A stretch of DNA of 64,000 nucleotides. It comes from Acinetobacter sp. NIPH 2100. Lineage in GTDB: Bacteria > Pseudomonadota > Gammaproteobacteria > Pseudomonadales > Moraxellaceae. Under the pieces are notes generated by a model, which saw only the letters and a program-made list of their open reading frames with translations, was not told the origin of the DNA and did no database searches. Each line of letters opens with the position of its first letter. The stretch's first letter is position 1. The DNA is taken from assembly GCF_000369805.1 (NCBI RefSeq), contig NZ_KB850224.1, positions 2,350,262-2,414,261 of the forward strand, written 5' to 3'. The translations under genes and the position numbers were made by a program. Below, piece by piece: positions 55,060-63,935 of the stretch.

Positions 55060-56736
55060 TTATTGTGTGATCATTGGCAAGTTCAAGCCTTGCTCTTTGG
55101 CACAATCAATTGCGATGGCATAACCCGCATCGGCATGACGCATTACCCCTGTTGCAGGGTCATTGGTCAATACACGTGCGATACGTGCTGCTGCTTCATC
55201 GGTACCATCACACACGATTACCACGCCTGAATGTTGCGAGAAGCCCATACCTACACCACCGCCGTGATGCAATGACACCCAAGTCGCACCACCTGCAGTA
55301 TTGAGCAAAGCATTTAATAACGGCCAGTCTGATACAGCATCTGAACCATCTTTCATTGACTCGGTTTCACGGTTAGGACTAGAGACTGAACCTGAATCCA
55401 AGTGATCACGACCAATCACGATAGGTGCTGAAAGTTCACCACTACGAACCATTTCATTAAATGCCAAACCAAGTTTTGCACGTAAACCTAAGCCGACCCA
55501 GCAAATACGTGCTGGTAAACCTTGGAAGCTGATGCGTTCACGCGCCATATCCAACCAGCGATGTAAATGTTCATCATCTGGGATTAACTCTTTTACTTTG
55601 GCATCTGTCTTATAGATATCTTCTGGATCGCCTGAAAGTGCAGCCCAACGGAATGGACCAACACCACGACAGAACAATGGACGGATATAGGCAGGAACGA
55701 AACCTGGGAAATCGAAGGCATTTGCTACACCTTCGTCTTGTGCCATTTGGCGAATGTTGTTGCCATAGTCAAAGGTTGGAACACCCATTTTTTGGAAATC
55801 CAACATCGCTTGAACATGCTGCGCCATCGATTGCTTCGCTGCTTTCACCACAACTTCTGGTTCAGTTTTCGCACGTTGACGGTATTCTTCCCATGTCCAG
55901 CCAATGGGTAAATAACCATTCAACGGATCATGTGCGCTGGTTTGGTCAGTCACCATATCTGGATGTACACCACGGCGAACCAACTCAGGTAAAATCTCAG
56001 CAGCATTGCCATGCAGTGCAATCGAAACAGCCTTGCCTTCTTTGGTATATTTTTCAATACGCGCTAACGCATCATCCAAATCAGTTGCTTGCTCGTCGAC
56101 GTAACGGGTACGTAAGCGGAAATCGATACTGGTTTGTTGACATTCGATATTGAGTGAACATGCGCCTGCCAGTGTTGCAGCTAAAGGTTGTGCGCCGCCC
56201 ATACCGCCTAAACCTGCAGTCAACACCCAACGACCTTTTAAATCACCGTTATAGTGTTGGCGACCTGCTTCTACAAACGTTTCGTAGGTGCCTTGTACGA
56301 TCCCTTGGCTACCAATATAAATCCAAGAACCAGCCGTCATCTGACCATACATTGCCAAACCTTTCGCATCCAATTCATTGAAATGCTCCCAAGTTCCCCA
56401 ATGAGGAACAAGATTCGAGTTTGCAATCAAAACACGCGGTGCATCTTTATGGGTTTTAAATACGCCAACTGGCTTACCCGATTGAACCAACAAGGTTTCA
56501 TCTGTTTCTAAATTCTTTAGGGTTTCAACGATCTTGTCGAAACATTCCCAGTTACGTGCAGCACGACCGATACCACCGTAAACGACGAGTTCTTTTGGAT
56601 TTTCTGCGACATCAGGATCTAGATTATTCATCAACATACGCAGTGGTGCTTCTGTTAACCAGCTTTTGGCATTGAGCTGTGTACCACGCGGTGCGCGAAT
56701 TTCTACATCACGAAATTTTGTTGTCGTTGTTGTCAC
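55060..56736 (-). CDS. hutU: Urocanate hydratase HutU
   Basis: A 558-residue enzyme turning urocanate into imidazolone-propionate with NAD as electrophile. The GTG at 56736 is preferred: AAGGAGT stands 6 bases before it, and the protein then begins in the usual way ([20 protein letters not shown]). Conserved blocks include [45 protein letters not shown] and the cysteine-containing end-loop region. It is the first gene of the leftward hutUHTIG group and lies behind a HutC-type operator. Confidence 0.95.
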   Translation of the reverse strand: MTTTTTKFRDVEIRAPRGTQLNAKSWLTEAPLRMLMNNLDPDVAENPKELVVYGGIGRAARNWECFDKIVETLKNLETDETLLVQSGKPVGVFKTHKDAPRVLIANSNLVPHWGTWEHFNELDAKGLAMYGQMTAGSWIYIGSQGIVQGTYETFVEAGRQHYNGDLKGRWVLTAGLGGMGGAQPLAATLAGACSLNIECQQTSIDFRLRTRYVDEQATDLDDALARIEKYTKEGKAVSIALHGNAAEILPELVRRGVHPDMVTDQTSAHDPLNGYLPIGWTWEEYRQRAKTEPEVVVKAAKQSMAQHVQAMLDFQKMGVPTFDYGNNIRQMAQDEGVANAFDFPGFVPAYIRPLFCRGVGPFRWAALSGDPEDIYKTDAKVKELIPDDEHLHRWLDMARERISFQGLPARICWVGLGLRAKLGLAFNEMVRSGELSAPIVIGRDHLDSGSVSSPNRETESMKDGSDAVSDWPLLNALLNTAGGATWVSLHHGGGVGMGFSQHSGVVIVCDGTDEAAARIARVLTNDPATGVMRHADAGYAIAIDCAKEQGLNLPMITQ

Positions 56737-56806
56737 AATCGGACTCCTTCCATTGAGTTTGAATCTGCAAATTAATCTGCTTTTACTGTATAGCAATGTA
56801 TTAACT

Positions 56807-56816
56807 TGTATATACA
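56807..56816. promoter_or_regulatory. HutC-type operator upstream of hutU
   Basis: The perfect palindrome TGTATATACA lies 70 bases before the hutU start. HutC repressors of the GntR family bind TGTA-N2-TACA-type sites (the enteric consensus contains TTGTATGTACAAG), and the same ten bases occur upstream of hutC at 58361-58370. Confidence 0.7.
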
Positions 56817-56920
56817 TCCATATACTACACAAAACTTTCCTATTGAAAAGATGCTTTTCAAATCTTTTATGAAAATAAATTACAAACCAATGAAATAAAT
56901 AGATTTATTTTTTATATACA

Positions 56921-56956
56921 ATAAAAAAACACATACAACCTGAGACTGTATGTGTT
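56921..56956 (-). terminator. Rho-independent terminator of hutCD
   Basis: AACACATACA (56928-56937) and TGTATGTGTT (56947-56956) are perfect 10-bp arms around a 9-base loop. On the minus strand the stem runs into TTTTTTTAT. It lies 18 bases after the hutD stop and separates hutCD from the hutU operator and promoter. Confidence 0.88.
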
Positions 56957-56974
56957 CTCAAAAATACAAGAAAA

Positions 56975-57556
56975 CTAGATTTTTATCAGTTCAATTAGAC
57001 AAGTTTGCTTTAAAATCTGTGGATTCAGAACCACCTTTTTGAGTGATTTTTCCTGCTCAATGTGAAGACTTTCATGATGCTGTAATTGAAAAACCTGCCC
57101 ATCAATTTCAATATCTAACAGCTCAGCACTCTGATTAAATATAAAAATTAGATCGGCTGAGCTAAAAATCTCGGTCTTTGTCGGCTCAAAATACCACTGC
57201 AAACGTGCATGAAACTGCTTGGGATCATAAATCAGATTAAAATCCCGAATCGGCCCATCAATCAATTCACAACGGGTCGCACTTTCACCGCTAAACTGCA
57301 CGGATTGTAAAGTCGTTAGAGATTCATGCTTGTCATCAATACTAAGCTCGATGCCATAACCTTCCAGCACGGTTAAGATACGCTGCATTCCGTTAAATCT
57401 GGAAAAACCACCTGCGTTTTTGACATCTGCCATGGAAATACGCCAAGCAAAGGTATCCAGATTTTCACCAGTACTACGCGCCAGTTCAACGGTATAACCT
57501 GCACCATTTTTCCACAGCATCTGTTGATAATCGGTGCTGCTTAACTGCTTGATCAT
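56975..57556 (-). CDS. hutD: HutD family protein
   Basis: A 193-residue cupin-like protein of the HutD family (KNGAGYTVELARS, FAWRISMADVKNAGGFSRF). It is widely found in hut operons and has been proposed to act as a governor limiting hut activity, though its chemistry is not known. It overlaps the end of hutC by 4 bases, so the two are translated together. It is followed by a strong terminator. Confidence 0.9.
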   Translation of the reverse strand: MIKQLSSTDYQQMLWKNGAGYTVELARSTGENLDTFAWRISMADVKNAGGFSRFNGMQRILTVLEGYGIELSIDDKHESLTTLQSVQFSGESATRCELIDGPIRDFNLIYDPKQFHARLQWYFEPTKTEIFSSADLIFIFNQSAELLDIEIDGQVFQLQHHESLHIEQEKSLKKVVLNPQILKQTCLIELIKI

Positions 57557-58305
57557 TGGGTAAATTTACCTTCCAGATAATAACGGCTACCTGGATAGAT
57601 CAATCGTGCACTGGAAATCAGTTGTTTATTTGACCATGTTCTGCGACGAATCAATAGACACGGTTCGGTCTTATTAATTTTCAGCCATTTACATTCTTGC
57701 GCTGAGGCTAAAATCGCTGTCACCACATGCTCACCTTCCGTCACAGGTGCTTTAGACATTAAATAAGCATTTGGCGTAATTGATTTAAAGTCTTGCGACA
57801 AATAATCAGGAATTAAAACAGGGTCGACCAAACGGTCCTCAATCTGTACAGGCACATCATTTTCATAATGCACAATGATCGAATGAAATAACTTTTGCCC
57901 TTCACGAATCTGCATCAACATGCTCTGTTCAGCATTGGCCTGAATCTGTTCAAGTACCAATACTTCGGCATGGTGTTTATGATTTCGGGCAATGATTTCT
58001 TCGGCAATATTATTGACATGGAATAAAGCCGTTCGACCTTGTCCTTCGGCCACAAAAGAACCGACACCTTGGATACGCACCAACAAACCTTCGCTGGTGA
58101 GTTCACGTAAAGCACGGTTCACGGTCATGCGACTACAACCGAGTAAATTGACCAGTTCACTTTCAGAAGGAATCTTTTTATTAACCGTCCATGTTCCTTC
58201 ATAAATCTTTTGCGAAATCATTTGTTTCACACGTAAGTACAAAGGAACTGGACTATCTTCTTCTAGAGACAAATCCAAATCATTTTGCTTTGTCACTCTT
58301 GACAT
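57553..58305 (-). CDS. hutC: HutC transcriptional repressor, GntR family
   Basis: A 250-residue repressor of the histidine genes. The N-terminal winged helix (KIPSESELVNLLGCSRMTVNRALRELTSEGLLVRIQG) is followed by a UTRA effector domain that binds urocanate in this family. It is cotranscribed with hutD. Palindromes TGTATATACA lie upstream of its own start and upstream of hutU, fitting autoregulation and control of the structural genes. Confidence 0.94.
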   Translation of the reverse strand: MSRVTKQNDLDLSLEEDSPVPLYLRVKQMISQKIYEGTWTVNKKIPSESELVNLLGCSRMTVNRALRELTSEGLLVRIQGVGSFVAEGQGRTALFHVNNIAEEIIARNHKHHAEVLVLEQIQANAEQSMLMQIREGQKLFHSIIVHYENDVPVQIEDRLVDPVLIPDYLSQDFKSITPNAYLMSKAPVTEGEHVVTAILASAQECKWLKINKTEPCLLIRRRTWSNKQLISSARLIYPGSRYYLEGKFTQ

Positions 58306-58359
58306 TGGCTAAAACTCATACTAAATATTCTAAGTCATTGTATATTGAATTAATGCAAA

Positions 58360-58371
58360 TTGTATATACAA
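58360..58371. promoter_or_regulatory. HutC-type operator upstream of hutC
   Basis: The perfect palindrome TTGTATATACAA lies 55 bases before the hutC start. It shares its inner ten bases with the operator upstream of hutU. A degenerate copy (TTGTATATTGA) lies at about 58339-58348 and might give a second contact. Confidence 0.72.
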
Positions 58372-58447
58372 GCCTATACAAATAAACATTTTAGCTTAAA
58401 CCCTCTTCTGATCCTCCAAATTTATATTTAAAAAATCCCTCTTCCAC

Positions 58448-59503
58448 TTATACTGTATAGCGTTTACTTAAACCCCATTCCGCCAAAATACGACGGTACA
58501 TGGTCGATGAGCGATCTGCTTCAAAATGTGCCTCCATACCAATATCTAAAGGCAATTCTTCGGGTTTCTGTGCCTCTACCATCTCTTGATCTTCTGCAAA
58601 AATCTGCGCATTAAAATCATAAACGGCTTGTAAATCTCCCGTAGTATCGAAATTACGGGTTAATGGTACAAACAAACGGGTCTTGTTATGTGAGATTGGG
58701 CAGCAGGCATTTAAAATCTTGAGCACGCCATCATTTGGAAAATGGATCGTCAGTAGCGCTGAAAATGGTGGATAAACATCAAAAATCCGCTCCCACACAA
58801 AATCATCTGGCGCGAGATGCTGCATCCCATGCGGATAATTGCTGACATTGCTGGTGTAGTTGGTATGCAAGCCATAATCGGTACGTTCAGTCGAGTATTT
58901 GGGTACGACTGGATTATCTCGATCTGCAAAGGCCTGATGATGTACCCATGCAAAGTGTGCCACATCAATAAAACCTTCTAATTGACGACCACTTGAGCCA
59001 GCAATATCCACGGATGGCGGTAAAATGGCTTGATGCTCCTCCTGTTCCCATGTGTCCAACACAGGAAAATTCGCCAAACTTTCTTCTCTGCCAAGAATAC
59101 TGGTCCAGACCAATCCATATTTTAAAACTACAGGAAACTTGGTCAGAGAAAACCGATCTGAGATTTTAGTTAAATCAGGTTGAGCTGGGATTTTGGTACA
59201 TTTTCCGTCTTCATTGAAATGCAGTCCATGATAAGGACAGATAATGGTTTCACCCTCCACCCAACCCTTACTCAAAGGCACACCACGGTGCGGGCAAATA
59301 TCTCGCGCTAAGTGAATCTGTCCTGTTTCGGTTTTATACAAGGCCAAATTCATATCCAATAAAGTGACTTGCTGTGGTTTGTGAGTTACGTCTTGAATGC
59401 GTGCGACTGGATACCAATGCTGTGCAAGAATTTGCCAATCCTGATCATCAAATTGGCTGTGACATGGCTTATTTGGAAGATTGATGAATGGAATTGCGTT
59501 CAT
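58448..59503 (-). CDS. Rieske non-heme iron oxygenase, possibly HpxD-like
   Basis: A 351-residue terminal oxygenase. The Rieske 2Fe-2S ligands are seen as C-P-H (DICPHRGVPLSKGW) and C-x2-H (IICPYHGLHF). The catalytic iron ligands probably include FIDVAHFAWVHH. It resembles VanA-type single-component oxygenases that need a separate reductase, none of which is in the window. Divergence from a LysR gene and closeness to PuuE-type allantoinase and 8-oxoguanine deaminase recall HpxD of the Klebsiella purine cluster, which takes part in hypoxanthine oxidation. A vanillate-type substrate remains possible. Confidence 0.75.
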   Translation of the reverse strand: MNAIPFINLPNKPCHSQFDDQDWQILAQHWYPVARIQDVTHKPQQVTLLDMNLALYKTETGQIHLARDICPHRGVPLSKGWVEGETIICPYHGLHFNEDGKCTKIPAQPDLTKISDRFSLTKFPVVLKYGLVWTSILGREESLANFPVLDTWEQEEHQAILPPSVDIAGSSGRQLEGFIDVAHFAWVHHQAFADRDNPVVPKYSTERTDYGLHTNYTSNVSNYPHGMQHLAPDDFVWERIFDVYPPFSALLTIHFPNDGVLKILNACCPISHNKTRLFVPLTRNFDTTGDLQAVYDFNAQIFAEDQEMVEAQKPEELPLDIGMEAHFEADRSSTMYRRILAEWGLSKRYTV

Positions 59504-59570
59504 ATCCTGTGCTCATTTTTAATGTTTTCTCTGTTGTTTGCAGTGTGGAATAGATCATTATTTTCGTCTA

Positions 59571-59607
59571 TTAGAATGAATTACATGCATCATTCTAAAA
59601 ATTAGAA
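59571..59607. promoter_or_regulatory. Candidate LysR-binding sites between the Rieske and lysR genes
   Basis: A perfect dyad, TTAGAATGA (59571-59579) and TCATTCTAA (59590-59598), has a 10-base spacer. It overlaps a second dyad, TTCTAA-aaa-TTAGAA (59593-59607). Three TTAGAA-type half sites in a divergent LysR promoter fit the usual pair of recognition and activation sites. The lysR ATG follows 60 bases later. Confidence 0.65.
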
Positions 59608-59666
59608 CAGTATCGGCATTAAAATTGCTTTTGCATTTGCACCAGTTTTTATATTGAGAGCACATA

Positions 59667-60593
59667 ATGGCCCTGCCATTTTCACGTTTTGCCGATTATT
59701 TTATGGCCGTTGCAAAAACAGGAAGCTTGAGAAAGGCAGCCGATCAACTTTTCATTTCTGTATCCGCAGTCCATCGGCAAATTGTTCTGGCGGAAGAAGA
59801 ACTTGGGGTGAGCTTATTCGAACGACTTCCGAATGGGTTAAAACTGACTTTGGCTGGTGAATTGCTCTATGCCGATTTACGCACTTGGCAAAAAGACTTT
59901 CAAATCACACAAAAACGTTTGCATGAAATCCAAGGGTTGCAACGAGGCTCGATTGATTTTGGAATGATTTCAGCATTGAGCGAAAGCTTTGTCAGTACAG
60001 TAATTCAATCGATTCACCAGCAATATCCATGGATTAATTTTCAGATTCGTGTATTGGACAGTGACAGTGTCGCTGATCTGGTGATGGCTGCCGACCTCGA
60101 CTTTGGCTTAATTCTGAATCCCAAGCATCAGCATCAGTTACAGATCAGTGCATTTATTGAAATGCCCTTAGGCTTTGTGATTCCAAAGCAGCATCATTTA
60201 GCGCATAAGGAAAAAATCTATTTCTCGGATACCTTGGAGTTCAATCATATTCTGCCCGCTGAACCTTTGATTATTCATGACCATGTCACGGCCTTGTATA
60301 AAAAACAGGACTTTCATCCACGGCATAAAATCGCATGTAATGATATTCGTATGATGATTTCCTTACTCAGACAAAATTTAGGTATTGGCCTCATGAGCTA
60401 TCTGGATGCCGCACCATATATTGAAAGTGGAGAGTTTGTATTTAGGGCAATTGACGACCATGGACTGCATCCAATTACCGTTGCGTTATGTGTTGCACCA
60501 AAACGGCAACTTTCTCGGATTGCTCAAATCATGATGAATCAAATTATTGCAGAAATGGAAGCACTAAAATCACGCATGTTAAAGCATACTTGA
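59667..60593 (+). CDS. LysR family transcriptional regulator, possibly HpxR-like
   Basis: A 308-residue LysR protein: an N-terminal helix-turn-helix (TGSLRKAADQLFISVSAVHRQIVLAEEELGVSLFERLPNG) and a two-lobed effector domain (RGSIDFGMISALSESF). It is divergent from the Rieske oxygenase gene across a spacer with two TTAGAA dyads, so it probably controls that gene. It is followed by an allantoinase-type gene on the same strand. In Klebsiella, HpxR, a LysR protein, controls hpxDE; the same role here is plausible but rests on position only. Confidence 0.88.
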   Translation: MALPFSRFADYFMAVAKTGSLRKAADQLFISVSAVHRQIVLAEEELGVSLFERLPNGLKLTLAGELLYADLRTWQKDFQITQKRLHEIQGLQRGSIDFGMISALSESFVSTVIQSIHQQYPWINFQIRVLDSDSVADLVMAADLDFGLILNPKHQHQLQISAFIEMPLGFVIPKQHHLAHKEKIYFSDTLEFNHILPAEPLIIHDHVTALYKKQDFHPRHKIACNDIRMMISLLRQNLGIGLMSYLDAAPYIESGEFVFRAIDDHGLHPITVALCVAPKRQLSRIAQIMMNQIIAEMEALKSRMLKHT

Positions 60594-60663
60594 TAAATAA
60601 ATTGTATTTTTGCACCAAATTAAACCACTCAAGATGTTGATTTTAATAAATATAATATTTGAC

Positions 60664-60683
60664 ACTCGATTATTGTATCGAGT
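60664..60683. promoter_or_regulatory. Inverted repeat upstream of the allantoinase gene
   Basis: ACTCGAT (60664-60670) and ATCGAGT (60677-60683) form a perfect 7-bp dyad with a 6-base spacer. It lies 45 bases before the ATG at 60728 and directly after a TTTGACA sequence that could be a -35 element. It may be an operator for a purine regulator; it does not resemble the TTAGAA sites upstream of lysR. Confidence 0.45.
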
Positions 60684-60727
60684 AATTTGATGTGAAGATT
60701 CAATGATTTCACAATTCAGGCATTGCT

Positions 60728-61678
60728 ATGGTTCGGTCCAATACAGACTTTGATTTAACAGCAGATTACCCGCGAGACATGGTCGGTTATGCAGACCAGC
60801 CTCCACATGCTCAATGGCCAAATCAAGCAAAGATCGCTGTCCAGTTTGTGCTGAACTATGAAGAAGGTGGGGAAAAACATATCCTGCATGGTGATGAAGG
60901 CTCAGAACAGTTTTTATCTGAAATCAGTGGTGCTGAGAGTTATCCTGCACGGCACCTTTCGATGGATTCAATTTATGAATATGGTTCACGGGTGGGTTTC
61001 TGGCGTATTCAACAAGAATTTGCCAAACGCCAATTACCTATGACCATTTTTGCTGTGGCGATGGCGTTGCAACGAAATCCACTGGTGGTCGAAGCGATCA
61101 AACAAAATAACTATGATGTGGTCTCACATGGCTTACGCTGGATTCATTATCAAAATATTGATATTGAAACTGAGAAGCGACATATGGCTGAAGCCATGCA
61201 AATCTTCAAAGACCTATTTGGTGAAATGCCAACGGGTTGGTACACAGGTCGTGATAGTCCGAATACCCGTCAATTATTGGCTGAATATGATCATGTGCAA
61301 TATGACAGTGATTATTATGGCGATGACTTACCCTTTTGGACAACACTTAATAATGAAACAGGTGAAACACGACCTCATTTAATTATTCCCTATACACTCG
61401 ATACCAATGATATGAAATTTGCTTCACCGACTGGCTTTAATCGCAGTGAGGATTTTTTTGAATATTTAAAAGATGCTTTCGATGTCCTCTATGCAGAGGG
61501 AGCAATGAACCCCAAAATGCTTTCTATCGGTATGCATTGCCGAATTTTAGGACGTCCTGCTCGCTTTAAGGCACTGCAACGGTTCTTGGACTACGTACAG
61601 AATCATGATCGAGTCTGGATTTGCACCCGTCAGCAAATTGCTGAGCATTGGTATACGCATCATCCTTATCAAGCTTAG
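60728..61678 (+). CDS. puuE: PuuE-type allantoinase (polysaccharide deacetylase fold)
   Basis: A 316-residue protein of the NodB/polysaccharide-deacetylase superfamily. It begins with the DYPRDMVGYADQPPHAQWPN block that is typical of PuuE, and goes on with AVQFVLNYEEGGE, VSHGLRWIHYQ, GWYTGRDSPNTRQL and SIGMHCRILGRPAR. PuuE of Pseudomonas opens the allantoin ring to allantoate. Position next to an 8-oxoguanine deaminase supports a purine role. No urate or ureide genes are seen in the window, so the pathway must continue elsewhere. Confidence 0.85.
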   Translation: MVRSNTDFDLTADYPRDMVGYADQPPHAQWPNQAKIAVQFVLNYEEGGEKHILHGDEGSEQFLSEISGAESYPARHLSMDSIYEYGSRVGFWRIQQEFAKRQLPMTIFAVAMALQRNPLVVEAIKQNNYDVVSHGLRWIHYQNIDIETEKRHMAEAMQIFKDLFGEMPTGWYTGRDSPNTRQLLAEYDHVQYDSDYYGDDLPFWTTLNNETGETRPHLIIPYTLDTNDMKFASPTGFNRSEDFFEYLKDAFDVLYAEGAMNPKMLSIGMHCRILGRPARFKALQRFLDYVQNHDRVWICTRQQIAEHWYTHHPYQA

Positions 61679-61778
61679 GCTTATTAAAGCGTCATAATAT
61701 GTCGCTTATTCGATTTGAAAAATTTATCGATCAAAAATAAGTTTTAAGATACTCCTTTATATGAAGGAGATGATAAGG

Positions 61779-62342
61779 ATGAAAGTACAATATTTTGCAG
61801 CGAGTAGTCTAGACGGATTTATTGCGACCGAAGATGATTCTTTAGAATGGTTATTTGGATTAGTCGAACTGAATAACTCAAGTTATCCCACGTTTATTGC
61901 AAATGTTGGTGCTTTGATCATGGGCTCAGCAACTTATGAATGGATATTGAATAATGCTGAACAAGTAGCTATCGAAACAGGTTCACCTTGGCCTTACACC
62001 CAGCCAACATGGGTATTTTCTAGTCGTAAACTCCCTTTAATTGAAGGTGCAAATATCCATTTTGTGCAAGGAGAAATCCCTCCTGTTTATTTTGAAATAG
62101 AATCCATCATTGGGGACAAGAATATCTGGATTGTCGGCGGTGGAGAATTGGCTGGTCAGTTCTATGATGCAAATTTGCTTGATGAACTTATTATACAAAT
62201 TGGTTCGGTTACGCTTGCAAAAGGAAAAGCGCTTTTCCCCCGAAGAGTATTAGCACCAACACTAAAACTAATCTCTGTTCATCAAATGGGTGAAGGTATG
62301 GTTGAATTACATTATAGCGTTGATCGTAAAATAGGAGTTTGA
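61779..62342 (+). CDS. Dihydrofolate reductase-like (RibD C-terminal domain) protein
   Basis: A 187-residue protein of the RibD_C/DHFR-like family (MKVQYFAASSLDGFIATEDD, then GALIMGSATYEWILN, then IWIVGGGELAGQFYDANLLDELIIQI). These bind NADPH; the reaction of the stand-alone members is mostly unknown. The ATG at 61779 follows AAGGAG by 9 bases, so the in-frame start at 61761 is rejected. It is 100 bases after the allantoinase gene. Any link with purine or pterin chemistry is only suggestive. Confidence 0.82.
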   Translation: MKVQYFAASSLDGFIATEDDSLEWLFGLVELNNSSYPTFIANVGALIMGSATYEWILNNAEQVAIETGSPWPYTQPTWVFSSRKLPLIEGANIHFVQGEIPPVYFEIESIIGDKNIWIVGGGELAGQFYDANLLDELIIQIGSVTLAKGKALFPRRVLAPTLKLISVHQMGEGMVELHYSVDRKIGV

Positions 62343-62405
62343 TGCACAGAATTTTGGCACTTTAAACCACCTATTTTGCTTACCCTGAAAATATCTGTAG
62401 AGCGA

Positions 62406-62427
62406 GTTTAAATACTCTCATTTAAAC
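62406..62427. repeat. Small A+T-rich inverted repeat between convergent genes
   Basis: GTTTAAAT (62406-62413) and ATTTAAAC (62420-62427) form a perfect 8-bp dyad with a 6-base loop. It lies between the DHFR-like gene and the convergent deaminase gene. No T tract follows, so it is a poor terminator and may be a chance A+T-rich dyad. Confidence 0.35.
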
Positions 62428-62480
62428 AGCCTGCACAAGAAATATTTACAGGGATATGCTAAAAAATTAATCATATATGG

Positions 62481-63935
62481 CTAGGCTATTTTCGCCATAT
62501 CCATACTTCGCTGTTGTAACAGCTTCACCGATTGCTTGGCTTGCCAAGCCAACTCCATCATATCCAGATCAGGAATCTGATCATTTTCCATCACCATTTC
62601 CCCTGCTATAAACATGAATTTAATATGCGCCCGTCCACCACTCGCTACAGGTCCAATCGCCATATCATGCAAGCCAAAATAACGTGGATCATCCAATTGA
62701 TACACAACCAAATCTGCCTGTTGCCCAACCTCAATTGTACCGACTTTATCAAGCCCTAAAATCTTAGCACCGCCAACAGTTCCCCAACGAATGATATCCT
62801 CAATACTGGCGGCATCTGCCCCCCCTTCAAATTTTCCACCTTCATATAGTGGTGTAGCCAACATGCCCTTTCTGGCCCGTTGTAATAACCATGCCGCATG
62901 GGTTTCAGACAACATATCTGCAGCCTCGTTGGAACCCGCCCCATCAACGCCAATCGAAATGGTCATGCCAGCCTGTTCCAGAGCAACAAGATCAGCTATG
63001 CCACTGCCCAAACGAGCATTACTCTGAGGACAATGCGCAATGCCTGTTTGCGTTTGACCCAACAACTGAATTTCTTCGGGTAATAATTTCACTAGATGCG
63101 CAAACCACACATCACTTCCGATCCAGTCCTGTTCCGCACAAAACTGCACTGGGGTCATGCCAAACTTAGCTTTGGCAGCATCCAGATAATCGACAGTTTC
63201 TGATAAATGGCTATGCATCCGAATCCCCAATTGTCTGGCGATTTTGGCACTTTCGAGTAATTGCGGTGCTGTGGTTGAATGCAAGGTTGAAGTCGGTGCC
63301 ATCACAATTTTTCGAAATGCATCTGAACTTGGTTGATGATATTGCTGCACCAAACGCTCAATATCCATCATATAGTCATCAAACTTTTCCGGACGTAATG
63401 CTTGCGGTAGCTCACTTTCTAAACCGCGTATGAGTGTTGCGCCTCCACGACACAGCACAAAGCGCATGCCCAATTTTTCGGCTTCATCAAATAAAATTGC
63501 TGCACCATCGAATGGCATCTTTGGCCAATACAAATAATGATGATCCGCTACCGTTGCACAACCTGAACGTAATAATTCAATCAAGCCAATACGCACAGCA
63601 ATCCGAAAAGTCGTTTCATCAAATGCGCCACGAAACCGATATGGTGTACTAGCAAGCCATGAGGTCAGGTTTTGATTTAAACCTTGTGGCTCACCCTTTA
63701 ATAAAGACTGAAATAAATGATGATGGGTATTCACCCATGCTGGGTAAATCACACAATCTTTGGCATCGATAATCTGCTCATCCGGCTGAGCGATTAACCG
63801 CCCTACTTCAGTAATATTACCTGATTGGATGCGGATATCCGTGGATGAACAACGCGCTGCATCACCAGTTAACCCAGTCAAAATGGCATGAGCATTTTGA
63901 ATTAAATAGCTTTGATTTAATTGCTTTGAACTCAT
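62481..63935 (-). CDS. 8-oxoguanine deaminase-type amidohydrolase (ATZ/TRZ family)
   Basis: A 484-residue metal-dependent deaminase. The zinc ligands are visible: the HxH of PAWVNTHHHLFQSL, a histidine in RMHSHLSETVDYL, another in the VWFAHLVKL region, and the aspartate of ISIGVDGAGSNEAADM. The NTHHHLFQ wording and the SHLSE loop match the 8-oxoguanine deaminase characterised in Pseudomonas aeruginosa (Pa0142). It would give urate and ammonia from 8-oxoguanine. Its start overlaps the end of the next gene (ATGA), so it is coupled to a membrane-protein gene at the edge, perhaps a purine transporter. Confidence 0.85.
   Translation of the reverse strand: MSSKQLNQSYLIQNAHAILTGLTGDAARCSSTDIRIQSGNITEVGRLIAQPDEQIIDAKDCVIYPAWVNTHHHLFQSLLKGEPQGLNQNLTSWLASTPYRFRGAFDETTFRIAVRIGLIELLRSGCATVADHHYLYWPKMPFDGAAILFDEAEKLGMRFVLCRGGATLIRGLESELPQALRPEKFDDYMMDIERLVQQYHQPSSDAFRKIVMAPTSTLHSTTAPQLLESAKIARQLGIRMHSHLSETVDYLDAAKAKFGMTPVQFCAEQDWIGSDVWFAHLVKLLPEEIQLLGQTQTGIAHCPQSNARLGSGIADLVALEQAGMTISIGVDGAGSNEAADMLSETHAAWLLQRARKGMLATPLYEGGKFEGGADAASIEDIIRWGTVGGAKILGLDKVGTIEVGQQADLVVYQLDDPRYFGLHDMAIGPVASGGRAHIKFMFIAGEMVMENDQIPDLDMMELAWQAKQSVKLLQQRSMDMAKIA

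Noticed and set aside
55060..56832. A longer HutU starting at 56832.
   Set aside because: The extra 32 residues do not belong to the family, cross the HutC operator, and the GTG at 56736 has an ideal AAGGAGT site.
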